From JBPCIX01 sp051005875 (GTDB lineage Bacteria > Actinomycetota > CADDZG01 > JAHWKV01): DNA of 32,850 nt. The translations under genes and the position numbers were made by a program. Position 1 is the stretch's first letter. Every line of letters starts with the position of its first letter. The notes beneath the pieces are model-generated. The model worked only from the letters and a program-made list of their open reading frames with translations. It was not told the origin of the DNA and searched no databases. The stretch lies in the NCBI GenBank assembly GCA_051005875.1, contig JBPCIX010000059.1:1-32850 (forward strand), read 5' to 3'. This document shows, piece by piece, positions 15,663-23,717 of this stretch.

Positions 15663-16324
15663 TAGCTCCTGCTTGCTCCGCGAAGCCTGGCGGCATCTGC
15701 GGCCTCCTCTAGAGGGGTGGCGCCCGAGGCGTTTACCTCAGACGGATCAAGGGCGCCGATGGCCGCGTCGACTACTGGAGGAATCGAGGCTTCGTCCCGA
15801 TCGAGCTTAGCTGCCTGTGAGGTGGCCCCAGAGCGATCTTCTTCAAGCATCTGGTGAATTATCCGAATGACCTCGGGAACCGCCAAATCAACGGCTGTGG
15901 CGACTATTTGGCTCAATCCAATCCCGTAACGCTCAGCGTCCTCGGGTTGGCCGCCGATCAGGACAAACCGCCTCGGCAAAACCTTGAGAGCCTTGGCCAG
16001 CATGAGTGCCCGTTCAGGTTTTGTGTAGTGCATGTCGGCCAGAAAGTCGTATTTAGTGGCGTCGTCCATCTTGTACACGTCCTCGACTTCGGGATCGATA
16101 ACCATCACCGTGCCCGGCGGCCGGCCCTGATCGCTGGCATCAACAACAATCAGCGCGTCGTAGCCGGCGCTGATTTCTTGAACCAGGTGAATCCCGCCCG
16201 TGCCGGTTTCAACAACTGTTACCTCCGGCGGCAAGTCCATCCTTTGAAGCCGGTGGGCAACCGCAACACCAAAACCATCGTCGCCCCACAAGACACTGCC
16301 AACACCGGCCACCAAAATCTTCAT
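15662..16324 (-). CDS. [NiFe]-hydrogenase maturation protease (HybD/HyaD family)
   Basis: Endopeptidase that removes the C-terminal peptide of the large subunit once nickel is inserted. The 220 residues include VAGVGSVLWGDDGFG (residues 5-19, with a Ser where GN is usual), the central VVDASDQGRPPG carrying the second metal-ligand Asp, and DMHYTKPER carrying the ligand His. The last 50 residues form a low-complexity tail beyond the family's usual length. It heads the peptidase-TPR-MoxR-VWA operon. A TAGACT hexamer 7 nt before the ATG suggests a leaderless transcript. The adjacent large subunit at 16714-18471 has no peptide to remove, so the substrate is more likely the 5087-6973 protein. Confidence 0.93.
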   Translation of the reverse strand: MKILVAGVGSVLWGDDGFGVAVAHRLQRMDLPPEVTVVETGTGGIHLVQEISAGYDALIVVDASDQGRPPGTVMVIDPEVEDVYKMDDATKYDFLADMHYTKPERALMLAKALKVLPRRFVLIGGQPEDAERYGIGLSQIVATAVDLAVPEVIRIIHQMLEEDRSGATSQAAKLDRDEASIPPVVDAAIGALDPSEVNASGATPLEEAADAARLRGASRS

Positions 16325-16358
16325 CTACTTCAGTCTAGCCGTCAGGCACTAGTTACGC

Positions 16359-16391
16359 GAAGAAGCCCCTCCGGAAAGGAAAGGCTTCTTC
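16359..16391. terminator. Stem-loop between the small Cys/His ORF and the protease gene
   Basis: A perfect 9-bp stem GAAGAAGCC / GGCTTCTTC with a 15-nt loop. No long T-run follows on either strand, so it could be a weak terminator or an mRNA-stabilising hairpin. Confidence 0.45.
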
Positions 16392-16409
16392 AGTGAGGTC
16401 AGTATGGCT

Positions 16410-16673
16410 TTAGTGCCGTACCTGATTCCTCCCTGGGGGCGGCCTCATGACCACCGAAATGATGGTTCTCGGCGTCTCGGGGACCCTGGGGCCCGTATCC
16501 CTCAGGAGGCCTTGTTTGGTCATCTTGGTGAGCTTCGTCGGACAAAGGCAGCTGCCGTCGTGACCGTAATGGTCCGGGTCAACACTTTGTATCGGACACT
16601 TGCGAAGCCAATCCATATGGACCGTTGCTAACTTCCTTAGATGATGCTGTGGCTTTCCTGCCAGGGGCTCCAT
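16410..16673 (-). CDS. Small Cys/His-rich protein downstream of second hydrogenase large subunit
   Basis: The 87-residue frame starts at ATG 16673, where GGGAGGA sits 6 nt upstream; this decides the start over the longer frame to 16727. The middle contains HMDWLRKCPIQSVDPDHYGH then DGSCLCP, giving three Cys and several His that could bind a metal. The C-terminus is basic and Pro-rich. It begins 40 bp after the stop of the large subunit and is followed by a stem-loop, so it is probably the last gene of that operon. No family recognised; possibly a cluster-bearing or metallochaperone partner, by inference only. Confidence 0.55.
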   Translation of the reverse strand: MEPLAGKPQHHLRKLATVHMDWLRKCPIQSVDPDHYGHDGSCLCPTKLTKMTKQGLLRDTGPRVPETPRTIISVVMRPPPGRNQVRH

Positions 16674-16713
16674 CCCTATCCTCCCATTCTCTTGTTGGAT
16701 GCCGGATGATTGA

Positions 16714-18471
16714 TCATTGAACCGCACAGTTCATGCAGGGATCGAAGGAATGGATGACTCGTATCGCATCGATTCCCTGCAAGTGACCCCCTCGGGCCTC
16801 TTCCAAGATGGGGCTGCCGATCAAGGCCTGCTCCATGGGGCCAGGATTGCCCTTACCGTCTCTTGGAGAAACATTCCATGTGGAGGCACCTACGATCTGA
16901 TAATTTTTGACATGCCCCTTGTTGGTGTGAACCCAGTGACAGTTCATCCCGCGGCCCGATTCGGTCAGGCCCGCGCCCCAAGTCTCTTCCTGGGGGTTTT
17001 CAAAGTGCACCGAGCGCATCGTCTCGCCGGTCCTCGTCAACTCGAATCCCTTTAGCAGAGCCACGGCCGCCGAAAGGCCAGCGAATGCGACTCCGTAAGC
17101 ATCGGCTCGCAGGCGCTCAAGGGTGTTGTTTTTCTTGGGGATCTTCCATTCCACGACCGTTTCGGGCAGAAAGTTCAGCGGCACAAGAATCTTGACACTG
17201 TGCCCCGTTGGCTCGATCAGAAAGTTCTCGGCCCCGGGGATCTCGGCGGCCGGGAAGCTGTTGTCCGGGAAATCCTTGCGGATTGCCGTGAACCAAAGCC
17301 TGCCCAGCGGGGTCGATTCAAGAACCTCGCCGCGCCATCTGGGAGCGGTGCACCATGAATACTTCCCCTGCCGGTCCGGCGCCTGGGGCTTCGGAACCAG
17401 CCGGGTCATCGCGGGATGCCTGTCCGGCAATGCCCCATAAGGGGTCCCGCTACCCGTCTGCACCTGGTCGTAGAACGAGTGGTCGACGAATTCCTCGATC
17501 CCCTGATGAACATCCAGCAGGTTCTCAGTGACCATCTTGCCGTCGATCATTACCCCCGGCGAAGCCAGCCGGGCTCGTCCGGTCTCGTTCAAAGACTCGA
17601 AAGAGTTGTTGCTGCGAACATCGTCCCAGCAGCCGGCGTGAATGAAGTTGGCGGGCCGTGCACCCAAATCTTCGAAACGCTCGTCGGCTTCGTAGAGGAA
17701 GTCAATGAGGTCGTCCCACAAAGACACGACGACCTTTACATAGTCAACCGAAAGGTAGAGTCGGGTGAAGTAGTGAACGAAGGTTTCAATGGTGAAGATC
17801 GACGACTGGCCCCCGGGCGTCATTACTGAGGGGTGGGGCCACTTACCGAACAAAAGCATGATCATCTGTTGGACCCGTCGCCCGGCTGGAATCGTCTCGG
17901 TCCAGTACCGTCCGGTCACCGGAGTCATTCCTTCCATTAAATCGGCAATGGTCTGGTAGCCGTGAATTGAGGCGCCCGGCGCCCTGGTTTTTTGAGCCAA
18001 CGCCCAAATGCGAGGGTTGGTGGTTGCCATGACCCCAGCGCAATAGTCGGGGCCGGCCTTGACCGCAAGGTGGGCTGCGTGGATCCAAATGGCCTCGGTT
18101 GCCAAGGCGATGTTACGAATGGCGGTAGCCATGGGCGGAGGGTTGAGACCCCAGGCCTGCTCCAGCGCCATCGCCGAAGTGGTCATGTGAATTCCCCCAC
18201 ACCAACCGCAGGCTCGGGAGGTTAGATCCAAACAATCGCGCGAGTCGCGGCCCGTAATTATTGACTCGTAGCCGCGATACAAATTGCCCGACGCCGCGGC
18301 GTTGGTGATTTGGGATCCATCGGTTTCGACTTGCACGCCGAGAGCGCCCTGGACCCTTGTCATGGGATTTAGCTTAAGGATCGTTCGGCCACGGCTGGGG
18401 GCTTTACGAGCTGCCGCCTGCGTCTTCGCCAGGGCCGGCTTTTCTTTAGTGAGTGTTGCTGTATCCGCCAT
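16714..18471 (-). CDS. Orphan [NiFe]-hydrogenase large-subunit paralogue lacking C-terminal peptide
   Basis: The 585-residue homologue resembles the HhyL-type large subunit along its whole length: NPMTRVQGALG, RGYESI, L1 SRACGWCGG (Cys88, Cys91), VPKPQAPDRQGKYSW, TESGRGMNCHW with the conserved Arg, and L2 DPCMNC (Cys579, Cys582). All four metal-binding cysteines are kept. The protein ends DPCMNCAVQ, so the residue usually His at the protease cleavage point is Gln585 and is also the last residue. It therefore looks pre-processed. The Lys/Ala-rich N-terminal 30 residues are probably disordered. No small subunit is adjacent. It could pair with the 3842-5053 subunit or one elsewhere, or have a sensing or assembly role. 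AGAGGGGAG precedes ATG 18471. Confidence 0.93.
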   Translation of the reverse strand: MADTATLTKEKPALAKTQAAARKAPSRGRTILKLNPMTRVQGALGVQVETDGSQITNAAASGNLYRGYESIITGRDSRDCLDLTSRACGWCGGIHMTTSAMALEQAWGLNPPPMATAIRNIALATEAIWIHAAHLAVKAGPDYCAGVMATTNPRIWALAQKTRAPGASIHGYQTIADLMEGMTPVTGRYWTETIPAGRRVQQMIMLLFGKWPHPSVMTPGGQSSIFTIETFVHYFTRLYLSVDYVKVVVSLWDDLIDFLYEADERFEDLGARPANFIHAGCWDDVRSNNSFESLNETGRARLASPGVMIDGKMVTENLLDVHQGIEEFVDHSFYDQVQTGSGTPYGALPDRHPAMTRLVPKPQAPDRQGKYSWCTAPRWRGEVLESTPLGRLWFTAIRKDFPDNSFPAAEIPGAENFLIEPTGHSVKILVPLNFLPETVVEWKIPKKNNTLERLRADAYGVAFAGLSAAVALLKGFELTRTGETMRSVHFENPQEETWGAGLTESGRGMNCHWVHTNKGHVKNYQIVGASTWNVSPRDGKGNPGPMEQALIGSPILEEARGGHLQGIDAIRVIHSFDPCMNCAVQ

Positions 18472-18588
18472 TGATACTCCCCTCTAGATGGAAATTTCGT
18501 GATCTTTAGGCAACCAATCCATGAAGTCTTGGTTCCAAGGCGAATTCTGGACGTTTGGAACAACTTCTGCAATAGCGACAAACCGCAT

Positions 18589-18609
18589 CTATATGCGAAT
18601 TACATATAG
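18589..18609. promoter_or_regulatory. 21-bp dyad upstream of the orphan hydrogenase large subunit
   Basis: Perfect CTATATG-N7-CATATAG, 118 bp before ATG 18471 and just after the stop of the SIS gene. It has the same half-site spacing (N7) and TAxxTG/CAxxTA outline as the dyad in the 3644-3662 hydrogenase promoter, suggesting a shared regulator. Confidence 0.5.
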
Positions 18610-18623
18610 CTCGGCCTAGCCCG

Positions 18624-19886
18624 CTAAGAAGAGATAATTTCGTTGGTCAGAAGGCGAACGAGGTGATATTGGCTGGCCTGGGCTTCCTGAATCCGAGGGA
18701 TGTAATCGTGATCAACGATCACGGCTATATCGGCAAGACCCCTCGCAACCGTCTCGCCGCCGTCGTAGCCCACGAAGGCCAGGGTCTTCATTTTGCGACG
18801 CCGAGCCTCTTCAAGAGCCCCCAAATGATTGCGCGACCCGCCTGAGGTTGAAATTCCCACAGCGACATCGCCCGGCTGCCCAAACGCGATCAGTTGCCTG
18901 GCAAAGATGTTGTCGAATCCCACATCGTTGGCCACCGCAGTAATTACGGCCTCCTCATTTGTTAACGACATTGCGGGCAACGGCCTCATGCCCGGCGGGG
19001 GAAACATCAGGTCGGTTACCAGGTCTTGGGCATCTGTTGCCGAACCACCGTTTCCAAAGGCGAATACTTGGCGGCCCTCGGCGAACTGGGTTGCCAGAAG
19101 TGTGGCCGCTTCAACCAGATCGTGGGGGCGCTCCGCCTGGCGTGCCCTAACTTCAATAACTTCCTTGGCTTTCAAGATGATCGAACTGCGAACTTGTTCG
19201 AGGACGGAATCGAGCCCCTTTTCTGTCCCCGACAAAAATGGGTACAGAAATGACGAAGCCCCAACATCGTGGTGACTACCGCCGGCGGTTCCCTCGAGCA
19301 GGCCGCGGTGTTCGAAAAATACGTGGACCAGCTCCCACAGAACGTGATAGAGAGTCTCATGAACCTCTTGGACAATGAATGGATCGGGCTCGTCGCACTG
19401 AAATACCCACTCCACGCCGGGGATGGGCTGGCCTGGACCCACAAGAGCAAGACTCATCATCCCGTTTGCCGAAGCCTCCTTGAGCGCGGCAGCGACTGCG
19501 CCGACCCCCGGATCATCTGAGTACAAGGACAAACCAATCGCAATGTCGTCGGGCCTGCCGAGCAGATCAAGCGGCCTCAAAAACACCGAGGCCGGATCCT
19601 GCTCGCTTAGGCCCAAAAGCGTTGGAGAGTCGTTTGGGAAAGCGATTGCCGGAAGCGCCTTTTTACCGACGATGACCGGGTGGACGAACTCAACCGCGAT
19701 ATGTTGAGCGTCGGTTGCGGCACCGCCGACTCCGAAGGCCAGAATCCGTCCGCCGTGATGAAATCTGAGCGCCATCTGATGGCATGCCTGAGCCAAGCGC
19801 GAACTCTCCTTTTCAAAGAACTCGCCGACAACGCGCTCGCGATGACTGTAGCCGTCGGTAACCAGTTTTTCAAGGGTCTTGTCCAC
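18624..19886 (-). CDS. Tandem SIS-domain protein (phosphoheptose-isomerase-like)
   Basis: The 420-residue protein is built of two sugar-isomerase (SIS) domains, each resembling GmhA sedoheptulose-7-phosphate isomerase. The first has LAFGVGGAATDAQHIAVEF (about residue 50) and the second FAFGNGGSATDAQDLVTDL (about 275), followed by VGISTSGGSRNHLGALEEA. GmhA is normally one domain of about 190 residues, so this is a duplication-fusion. The first copy has VGG where the second keeps the canonical NGGS, hinting that only the second keeps full activity. The GTG start lacks a strong ribosome site. It lies between hydrogenase and polysaccharide genes and could serve either; SIS proteins near actinobacterial hydrogenase genes are known to me only from memory. 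Confidence 0.88.
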   Translation of the reverse strand: MDKTLEKLVTDGYSHRERVVGEFFEKESSRLAQACHQMALRFHHGGRILAFGVGGAATDAQHIAVEFVHPVIVGKKALPAIAFPNDSPTLLGLSEQDPASVFLRPLDLLGRPDDIAIGLSLYSDDPGVGAVAAALKEASANGMMSLALVGPGQPIPGVEWVFQCDEPDPFIVQEVHETLYHVLWELVHVFFEHRGLLEGTAGGSHHDVGASSFLYPFLSGTEKGLDSVLEQVRSSIILKAKEVIEVRARQAERPHDLVEAATLLATQFAEGRQVFAFGNGGSATDAQDLVTDLMFPPPGMRPLPAMSLTNEEAVITAVANDVGFDNIFARQLIAFGQPGDVAVGISTSGGSRNHLGALEEARRRKMKTLAFVGYDGGETVARGLADIAVIVDHDYIPRIQEAQASQYHLVRLLTNEIISS

Positions 19887-20029
19887 TTATCCAGCGTACT
19901 CCGTCAAGGATTGGGAGTAGGATTTGGTCCCCGTCTTCAACTTCGCCCATTACGACGCAAGGCCACTCGCGGACATGACCGCAATGCCGCTCTCGGAGTA
20001 GCAGAGCGATGAGACAGGGTCCAGCCGCC

Positions 20030-21046
20030 CTATATCAGCTCTCGGTAAAGGGCTTCAATATCTGAAACTACTCTTCCGGCACTGAAACGCCGAAGGACGT
20101 CTTGACGGCCTGATTCAGCTAAGCGGTGAGATCTCTCGGCGTCTTTCAATGACTCGGAAATTGCGGTCGCAATCGACTCAGGGTTCCTGTCCCCGACGAG
20201 AACTCCGGTCAGCCCGTTTTTCACAACACTGCGCACCCCGCCCACATCGGTTGCTACCACCGGCCGGCCGCAGGCTAGGGCCTCGATCAGCGAGACCGGT
20301 GTTCCTTCGTTTCGACTGGTCAGAACAACCAGATCCAAACCGCGCATCAATCCCGGAACATCGCTCAGCCATCCGGTGAAGTGAATTCGGTTCGCCAACC
20401 CGAGGTCTACCGAACGGCTTTGCAACTGATTTCGCAACTCGCCGTCGCCGATAATGGCCAGATCGACATCAGGAAGGTTAAGCATCGCTTGCAGCAAAAC
20501 CTCATGGTCTTTTACCGGGGCGAGTCTTCCGACGATTCCTATTAGCGGCCTGCCCGCGGCCGTGCCGGTTCGTTGTCTTAGGCTCGCATCGGACCCTTTT
20601 ACCAATGCGTGCCTGCTGAGATCAATTCCGACTGGGATAACGCGGTACTGGTCAGGCCTCCCAACACCCAAGCCCAGCAGCTCATCCCGCATTTCCTGGC
20701 TCACTGCCACCAGCACATCTGTTCTTCGGGCAAGGCGCCGCTCGACGTCAAGGAACACCTTCGTCGCGGCAGAGCTGAAGTATCCCTTGAGGACGTGACC
20801 GTGATAGGTGTGGACCAACTTGGGCCGAGCCTGCCCCCTCGAAGCCGCCAAGCGTGCCAAAGTACCCGCCTTGGCCATATGAGTGTGCACCAGCTTCGGT
20901 TGCTCCTTCTCCATGAGTCTGCGAAGGCCCCGAAATGCCATGGAATCATTCAGCGGAGAAATGCGGCGAACCAACGGCAGGCGTATCGGCTCGATGTCCG
21001 GATCCGTTAGTTCGCCTTCGACAGACGTTGGCCGTCCCGCCACCAA
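20030..21046 (-). CDS. Glycosyltransferase family 4 (start unclear)
   Basis: Retaining GT-B enzyme adding a sugar to a surface polysaccharide precursor. The C-terminal donor domain shows GIVGRLAPVKDHEVLLQA, FTGWLSDVPGLMRGLDLVV, SRNEGTPVSLIEALACGRPV and VATDVGG, including the EX7E-type motif. The frame given begins at TTG 21046, yet the open frame continues to 21181 and encodes the typical GT4 N-terminal motif RVITRLNIGGPARQALLL. No ATG, GTG or TTG exists in that extension, so either a rare start codon is used or a sequence change removed the start. It overlaps the methyltransferase end in another frame. Confidence 0.9.
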   Translation of the reverse strand: MVAGRPTSVEGELTDPDIEPIRLPLVRRISPLNDSMAFRGLRRLMEKEQPKLVHTHMAKAGTLARLAASRGQARPKLVHTYHGHVLKGYFSSAATKVFLDVERRLARRTDVLVAVSQEMRDELLGLGVGRPDQYRVIPVGIDLSRHALVKGSDASLRQRTGTAAGRPLIGIVGRLAPVKDHEVLLQAMLNLPDVDLAIIGDGELRNQLQSRSVDLGLANRIHFTGWLSDVPGLMRGLDLVVLTSRNEGTPVSLIEALACGRPVVATDVGGVRSVVKNGLTGVLVGDRNPESIATAISESLKDAERSHRLAESGRQDVLRRFSAGRVVSDIEALYRELI

Positions 21047-21147
21047 GATCGAGGGAAACTTATGGTTGAGAGCTTTGGTTAGAAGCAGCGCCTGGCGAGC
21101 CGGCCCGCCAATGTTCAGCCGTGTGATGACCCGAACTACTTCGGCGC

Positions 21148-21855
21148 CTACCTGATTTCCCCTTTGACGACCGCATGGAACTTAACCGATGCCACCGCCC
21201 TGTTTAGACCGGGGACTCGCTCACCTTGCTCAAGGGCCTTGTGAACCCATGCCGGAACTTTGAAGCTCTGAGGAACGAAAAAACCTCTCCAGGTGACCTG
21301 CACGAACCCGGCCTTTCGAACCATCTCAACTGCGGTGCGAATACTGGATGCCCGCGGATTCACATCGACCAGAATCTTGACTCTGGTTTTTTCCTTCATC
21401 TCTGCCAGAGTCCTTGCAGGGTGATCCACGTAGTGAAAAAAGGTCCTCATCATTGCCAGAGTTACATCGAAAACCTTGTCGTCGCCCGATAACCCGCGCA
21501 CCTCACACGCGTCGCCCACCACGAACTCAGCATCGAGTCCCTCCCGGCTTAAGCGCCTCCGGGCGGTTTCGATCATTTTTGGCGAAAGATCAACCGCGGT
21601 TGCCAGCAATCCCCGGCGGGCGAGCTCGGCGGTAACCAGGCCGTCGGCGCAACCTAGTTCGAGGACCGACGCTCCAGGTTTAACCGGGGTCCCCCAGCCC
21701 AGGACCAGCTCGGCTTGCCGGCGGGCGACTGCATCTGGATCGGCATGAGTACGTTCGGCATAGGTGCTCGCGCCGCGATCGTACTTTTCGGCCACACCGC
21801 TCTTATCCGCTTTCGGGCCGGGGGGGCCGTCGTCGCCGGACGGCGCCTCAGACAC
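21148..21855 (-). CDS. Class I SAM-dependent methyltransferase
   Basis: The 235-residue protein has SAM-binding motif I VLELGCADG (about residue 65), the acidic loop VDLSPKMIETARRR and a motif-II-like GDACEVRG. The C-terminal half carries a RVKILVDVNPRASS strand typical of type 11/12 methyltransferases. The substrate is unknown; its position between a deacetylase and a glycosyltransferase suggests a lipid-linked or polysaccharide sugar. The first 25 residues are Gly/Asp/Pro-rich and may be disordered. The start overlaps the stop of the deacetylase gene by 8 bp. Confidence 0.9.
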   Translation of the reverse strand: MSEAPSGDDGPPGPKADKSGVAEKYDRGASTYAERTHADPDAVARRQAELVLGWGTPVKPGASVLELGCADGLVTAELARRGLLATAVDLSPKMIETARRRLSREGLDAEFVVGDACEVRGLSGDDKVFDVTLAMMRTFFHYVDHPARTLAEMKEKTRVKILVDVNPRASSIRTAVEMVRKAGFVQVTWRGFFVPQSFKVPAWVHKALEQGERVPGLNRAVASVKFHAVVKGEIR

Positions 21856-22594
21856 CGGCTTTGGTTTCCAGGGGACCGCCGCGGAGCTTTGCCGCCAATT
21901 CTGCTGCCGTCATTGATAGTTCCGATCGCTTGCGAAGCGTTTCGACCACCCGAACGGCCACGCTCCTGGCCCGTTTGTCGAGATCGTAGTCGTGCAGATA
22001 ATAAAGGTGATATTCATGATCACCTACTCTAAGGCCTTGGCGAGCGCCGAGTAATTGTCCTTTCAGCGTGTCCCTAAGCCCGGCGGTGGTGGGGACTTCT
22101 AGAAGATCGCCCCGCAAGAAGGGGGCCTTTTGACAGTCTCCCGCCTTCGCGGGTGGGGAGTCATACCGCAGGCGGTAAGTTCGAAGAGTGCAGTCGTATT
22201 CGAATTTACGGCCGGCCAGCCAGCGAGAAATCTCTGGGTCAACCGCCCAGCCTCCCGAAACAAATCCCTTTGGAACAACCCCGCAGCTTGCTAGGAATTC
22301 GTAGTCACGCTCAAGGCAATCGCGGATGTTTTGAGGAGTGAGAACCGTCCGTCTTGGCCGGCCGGGCGCCCTCACGTAGAAATGCGAATGCTGCCCTATC
22401 TCATGACCTTGGCCGACTAGCCAATCTATCCTGGGCCGCAAGTCGTAGCCCAAATTGATTGCATTTTCAGGGTTAACAAAAAGGGTTGCCCTTGACCCCC
22501 GCGGCCGCAGTTTCGTGAGCAAACCCGTAAGCAACCGCCATGTGTGGTCCGTCTCCAGACGCTCCGCGTGAAATGTAAGGCAGTAACACTTCAC
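21848..22594 (-). CDS. Polysaccharide deacetylase-like protein
   Basis: The 248-residue protein has an NodB-type beginning (YCLTFHAERLETD, where the family often has FDxE), a strand LFVNPENAINLG and the metal-binding HxxxH-like stretch GHEIGQHSHFYV (about residues 87-98). The first-shell Asp of the usual TFDD motif is replaced by the His-Ala-Glu sequence, so activity or substrate may differ; the pattern fits the XrtA-locus and EPS-locus type deacetylases. The stop of this gene overlaps the methyltransferase start by 8 bp, and the upstream GT4 gene overlaps it by ATGA, so they are coupled. Confidence 0.85.
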   Translation of the reverse strand: MKCYCLTFHAERLETDHTWRLLTGLLTKLRPRGSRATLFVNPENAINLGYDLRPRIDWLVGQGHEIGQHSHFYVRAPGRPRRTVLTPQNIRDCLERDYEFLASCGVVPKGFVSGGWAVDPEISRWLAGRKFEYDCTLRTYRLRYDSPPAKAGDCQKAPFLRGDLLEVPTTAGLRDTLKGQLLGARQGLRVGDHEYHLYYLHDYDLDKRARSVAVRVVETLRKRSELSMTAAELAAKLRGGPLETKAGV

Positions 22595-23715
22595 TTCTCC
22601 AGCACCGCCTCTCGATACACGCTGAGCGTTTTGGCGATCATTGCATCACGCGAATAGACGGTCTCGGCCCTGATCCGTCCGGCGGCGCCGAGTCGGAGGC
22701 GGAATTGCTCGTCATCGGCAAGTTCGGTAAGAATCCCCGCTAGCTCATCAACGGCGCCGGGGGTCGCCAGAAGGCCGGTTTCACCTTCTAGAACCAATTC
22801 GGGAAGCGATCCGACCCTTGTTGCAACCACCGGCAAACCCGCTGCCATTGCCTCGAGCGCAGCCAAGCCGAACCCCTCTCGTAGCTCAGGCATGGTTGGA
22901 AAGGCCAGCACGTCGCAGGCCCTCATGAACGAATGGATGTCATCAATGTGTCCCGAGAAAGTTGCCGCCCCTTTGGGCAAGAAGCGTTCGGCGTAGCTCT
23001 CGAGTTGCGAACGTAACGGTCCATCCCCTGCAACAAGTAGTTTGAGGTTCGGGTGTTTGCCGATGGCCTTCGCGATCGCGTCCATAAGGAAGGTATGTCC
23101 CTTTCCATGAATCAGCCTTGCCGCCATCCCCACGACCGCGTCCTGGGCAGTAAGGCCCCAAATGCTCCTCGCCACTTCCTTTTCGCTGAGCGTCGCATCC
23201 CACGAAGATGCACGGATACCGTAAGCAACGACACACAGACGCCCCGGCGGAGTGAGATGGTTTTCTGTGAGGTAGCTTGCCACGAAGTCGGATATCGCTA
23301 TCCTGCGGCCTGCCAGTCTCCCGGCTATGCGAAACGGAATGCGCGCCGGGAGCCTCGCATAAAAGTCATGGGTGCTGTGCACTGAGGAGACGGCCGGCAC
23401 GTGAGCGAAGCGGGCAGCGACCTGCGCATACAAGTCCGCGTGTATCAAATGCGTATGAACAAGCTCCGGATTAAATCGCCGGATTTCACGGAACGAAGAG
23501 CGAAACAACCCGGGATTTAGGTCGGGGCCAGCAGGCAGAACCACTGTGTCGATGCCGGCCCGGCGCATGGGTTCAACAAACCGACCAAATTCTTTTTCTC
23601 CGAAGACGCACATTCGAACGTCGTGACCCTGCTCGGCCAAGCCGGGCAGCAGTTCCAGCAGGTGCCGCTCGGACCCCCCGATCCCCGCGACCCGCTGGAA
23701 ATGAAGAACCTTCAC
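22591..23715 (-). CDS. Glycosyltransferase family 4
   Basis: The 374-residue GT-B enzyme has N-terminal LHFQRVAGIGGSERHLLELL (acceptor domain opening), HTHLIHADLYAQ, then the donor domain with GMAARLIHGKGHTFLMDA, FSGHIDDIHSFMRACDVL, PELREGFGLAALEAMAAGLP and VATRVGSLPE. I choose GTG 23715, directly after the epimerase stop (23718), because it precedes the family's first strand; the longer frame to 23793 runs inside the epimerase gene. It adds a sugar in exopolysaccharide or cell-wall glycan synthesis. The acceptor cannot be predicted. Confidence 0.92.
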   Translation of the reverse strand: MKVLHFQRVAGIGGSERHLLELLPGLAEQGHDVRMCVFGEKEFGRFVEPMRRAGIDTVVLPAGPDLNPGLFRSSFREIRRFNPELVHTHLIHADLYAQVAARFAHVPAVSSVHSTHDFYARLPARIPFRIAGRLAGRRIAISDFVASYLTENHLTPPGRLCVVAYGIRASSWDATLSEKEVARSIWGLTAQDAVVGMAARLIHGKGHTFLMDAIAKAIGKHPNLKLLVAGDGPLRSQLESYAERFLPKGAATFSGHIDDIHSFMRACDVLAFPTMPELREGFGLAALEAMAAGLPVVATRVGSLPELVLEGETGLLATPGAVDELAGILTELADDEQFRLRLGAAGRIRAETVYSRDAMIAKTLSVYREAVLEK

Positions 23716-23717
23716 GT

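Noticed and set aside
15854..16396. 180-codon + strand frame opposite the maturation protease
   Set aside because: The opposite strand carries clear protease motifs; this frame has none.
16700..16740. TGA at the end of the orphan large subunit read through as selenocysteine
   Set aside because: The stop falls after the last needed residue, the following frame (SIIRHP...) shows no large-subunit-like peptide, and the Cys positions of L2 are all TGC or TGT.
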